From Flagellimonas aequoris (GTDB taxonomy: Bacteria; Bacteroidota; Bacteroidia; Flavobacteriales; Flavobacteriaceae), in contig NZ_QXFJ01000010.1 of NCBI RefSeq assembly GCF_003584165.1, positions 1-64,000 of the forward strand: a DNA stretch of 64,000 bases, given 5' to 3'. The notes under the pieces were generated by a model that worked only from the letters and a program-made list of their open reading frames with translations, did not search any database and was not told the origin of the DNA. Shown piece after piece: positions 63,182 to 64,000 of this stretch. Made by a program: the position numbers and the translations under genes. Position 1 is the first letter of the stretch, and the number at the start of each line of letters is the position of its first letter.

Positions 63182-63511
63182 ATGAGCGAAGAAATCACCA
63201 TAGATACCCAAGAACTGGGTGAAAAAATAGTAAGGGTCCTCAAGACCATTTATGATCCCGAGATACCGGTTGACATTTATGAGTTGGGGTTGATTTACGA
63301 TGTGTTCGTGAACGAGGATAATGATGTTAAGATTTTGATGACCCTAACATCTCCCAACTGCCCAGTGGCCGAAAGTTTGCCCGTAGAGGTGGAAGAAAAG
63401 GTAAAATCCATAGACGATTTGAACGATGTGGAGGTGGAAATCACCTTTGATCCTCCTTGGACCCAGGAACTGATGAGCGAAGAAGCGAAGTTGGAGTTGG
63501 GTCTTTTGTAG
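63182..63511 (+). CDS. SufT-like MIP18/DUF59 family protein
   Basis: 109 residues of one DUF59 domain: YDPEIPVDIYELGLIYDV and TLTSPNCPVAESLP with the conserved Cys. In other bacteria SufT helps mature Fe-S proteins. Its place at the end of the suf genes agrees with that role. Confidence 0.92.
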   Translation: MSEEITIDTQELGEKIVRVLKTIYDPEIPVDIYELGLIYDVFVNEDNDVKILMTLTSPNCPVAESLPVEVEEKVKSIDDLNDVEVEITFDPPWTQELMSEEAKLELGLL

Positions 63512-63523
63512 CTGGATTGTAAT

Positions 63524-63610
63524 GTCATTCCGCACGAATACTGAGCGGAGTCGAAGTAAGGTGCGGAATCCATGTTCAATTAAAAAGATTCCTGCTTTCG
63601 CAGGAAGGAC
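63524..63610. repeat. Palindromic module pair before the DUF2480 gene
   Basis: Begins GTCATTCCGCACG. Stem 1 pairs ATTCCGCAC and GTGCGGAAT (63527-63569); stem 2 pairs TTCCTGC and GCAGGAA (63589-63606); it ends GGAC. Its end is three bases before the next start codon. Confidence 0.8.
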
Positions 63611-63613
63611 AGT

Positions 63614-64000
63614 ATGGAAAAAGAAATCATAAACCGAGTTGCCCAAAGCCAATTGGTCACCTTTGACCTGGAAGATTATTATCCCAAAGGTGAACGGAAG
63701 GTACTGGACGTTTCAGAATGGCTTTATGAAGGCATTATCTTGCGTGAAAAGGAGTTCCGTGCCTATGTGGATGCCCATAATTGGTCCAACTACCAAGATG
63801 CTTATGTGGCGCTTCATTGTTCTTCGGATGCCATAATCCCGGGTTGGGCTTTTATGTTGGTAGCTTCTAGGTTGGCACCCTATGCTAAAAAGGTCGTTGT
63901 GGGGAATTTGGTAGATTTGGAAACCTCCCTTTACCAGACCATTCTGGAAAACCTTGATGTCTCAGTATTTAGGGATAAGCCGGTAATCATCAAAGGATGT
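63614..64000 (+). CDS. DUF2480 family protein, cut by the window edge
   Basis: 129 codons visible with no stop. The sequence (NRVAQSQLVTFDLEDYYPKG, CSSDAIIPGWAFMLVASRL) matches DUF2480, commonly the gene after sufT-like genes in Flavobacteriaceae. Function unknown. The start codon lies three bases after a repeat module. Confidence 0.85.
   Translation, partial: MEKEIINRVAQSQLVTFDLEDYYPKGERKVLDVSEWLYEGIILREKEFRAYVDAHNWSNYQDAYVALHCSSDAIIPGWAFMLVASRLAPYAKKVVVGNLVDLETSLYQTILENLDVSVFRDKPVIIKGC

Overview
The window looks like a chromosomal segment of a marine-type member of the Flavobacteriaceae (Bacteroidota), plausibly in the Muricauda/Allomuricauda neighbourhood. The genus is an inference from gene content only. 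Support comes from gldH beside ricT and a class A PBP, the sdhCAB arrangement with a single cytochrome b subunit, DUF4292 and DUF2480 proteins, a two-subunit SCOT, many short lipoprotein signal peptides, and the Bacteroidota -7 promoter box TAnnTTTG upstream of several genes. I see no rRNA, tRNA, CRISPR array or insertion sequence.

Layout. (1) 55-3313: an accessory cassette with a large lipoprotein carrying an HEAIH zinc-peptidase motif, a small secreted partner, a second orphan copy of the lipoprotein C-terminus and a second partner paralogue. This has the architecture of a polymorphic toxin/immunity locus. (2) 3453-10634: envelope genes (flippase, dut, sugar nucleotidyltransferase, TPR protein, DUF4292 lipoprotein, EnvC-like factor, aldo/keto reductase), interrupted by a hairpin-bounded GIY-YIG unit. 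(3) 10638-21980: thioesterase, HU/SPOR protein, dprA, a repeat cluster with a broken GIY-YIG gene, trpS, plsC-like, a degenerate LytS-type protein, an ECF sigma factor with a membrane/barrel partner, recA and trhO. (4) 22210-27639: ricT-gldH-PBP1 with overlapping genes, then the SCOT pair. (5) 27640-30350: a tiny transcription unit, a GNAT, a repressor island (S24 repressor with operator, small unknown gene, Vsr-like nuclease) and a repeat. (6) 30350-33774: succinate dehydrogenase/fumarate reductase. (7) 33943-39933: a five-gene operon of secreted proteins and lipoproteins, two with collagen-like repeats, divergent from a LytTR/LytS two-component pair. (8) 39996-44494: RimK-type ligase with an AstE/aspartoacylase-like partner, conserved hypotheticals, pepP and a small membrane protein. 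(9) 44575-49754: three beta-lactamase-fold serine hydrolases around an AraC regulator. (10) 49810-56313: mixed metabolism and transport up to thiL. (11) 56538-64000: the SUF Fe-S operon (IscA-type, sufB, sufC, sufD, sufS, sufE, sufT-like, DUF2480), with a metallo-beta-lactamase-fold lipoprotein gene between sufB and sufC.

A dispersed family of palindromic modules with GTCAT...ATGAC ends recurs at about seven places in intergenic gaps. Two of these sites contain small GIY-YIG nuclease genes, one intact and one internally deleted. This repeat/nuclease association and the lipoprotein toxin-like locus at the left end are the two most notable accessory systems.
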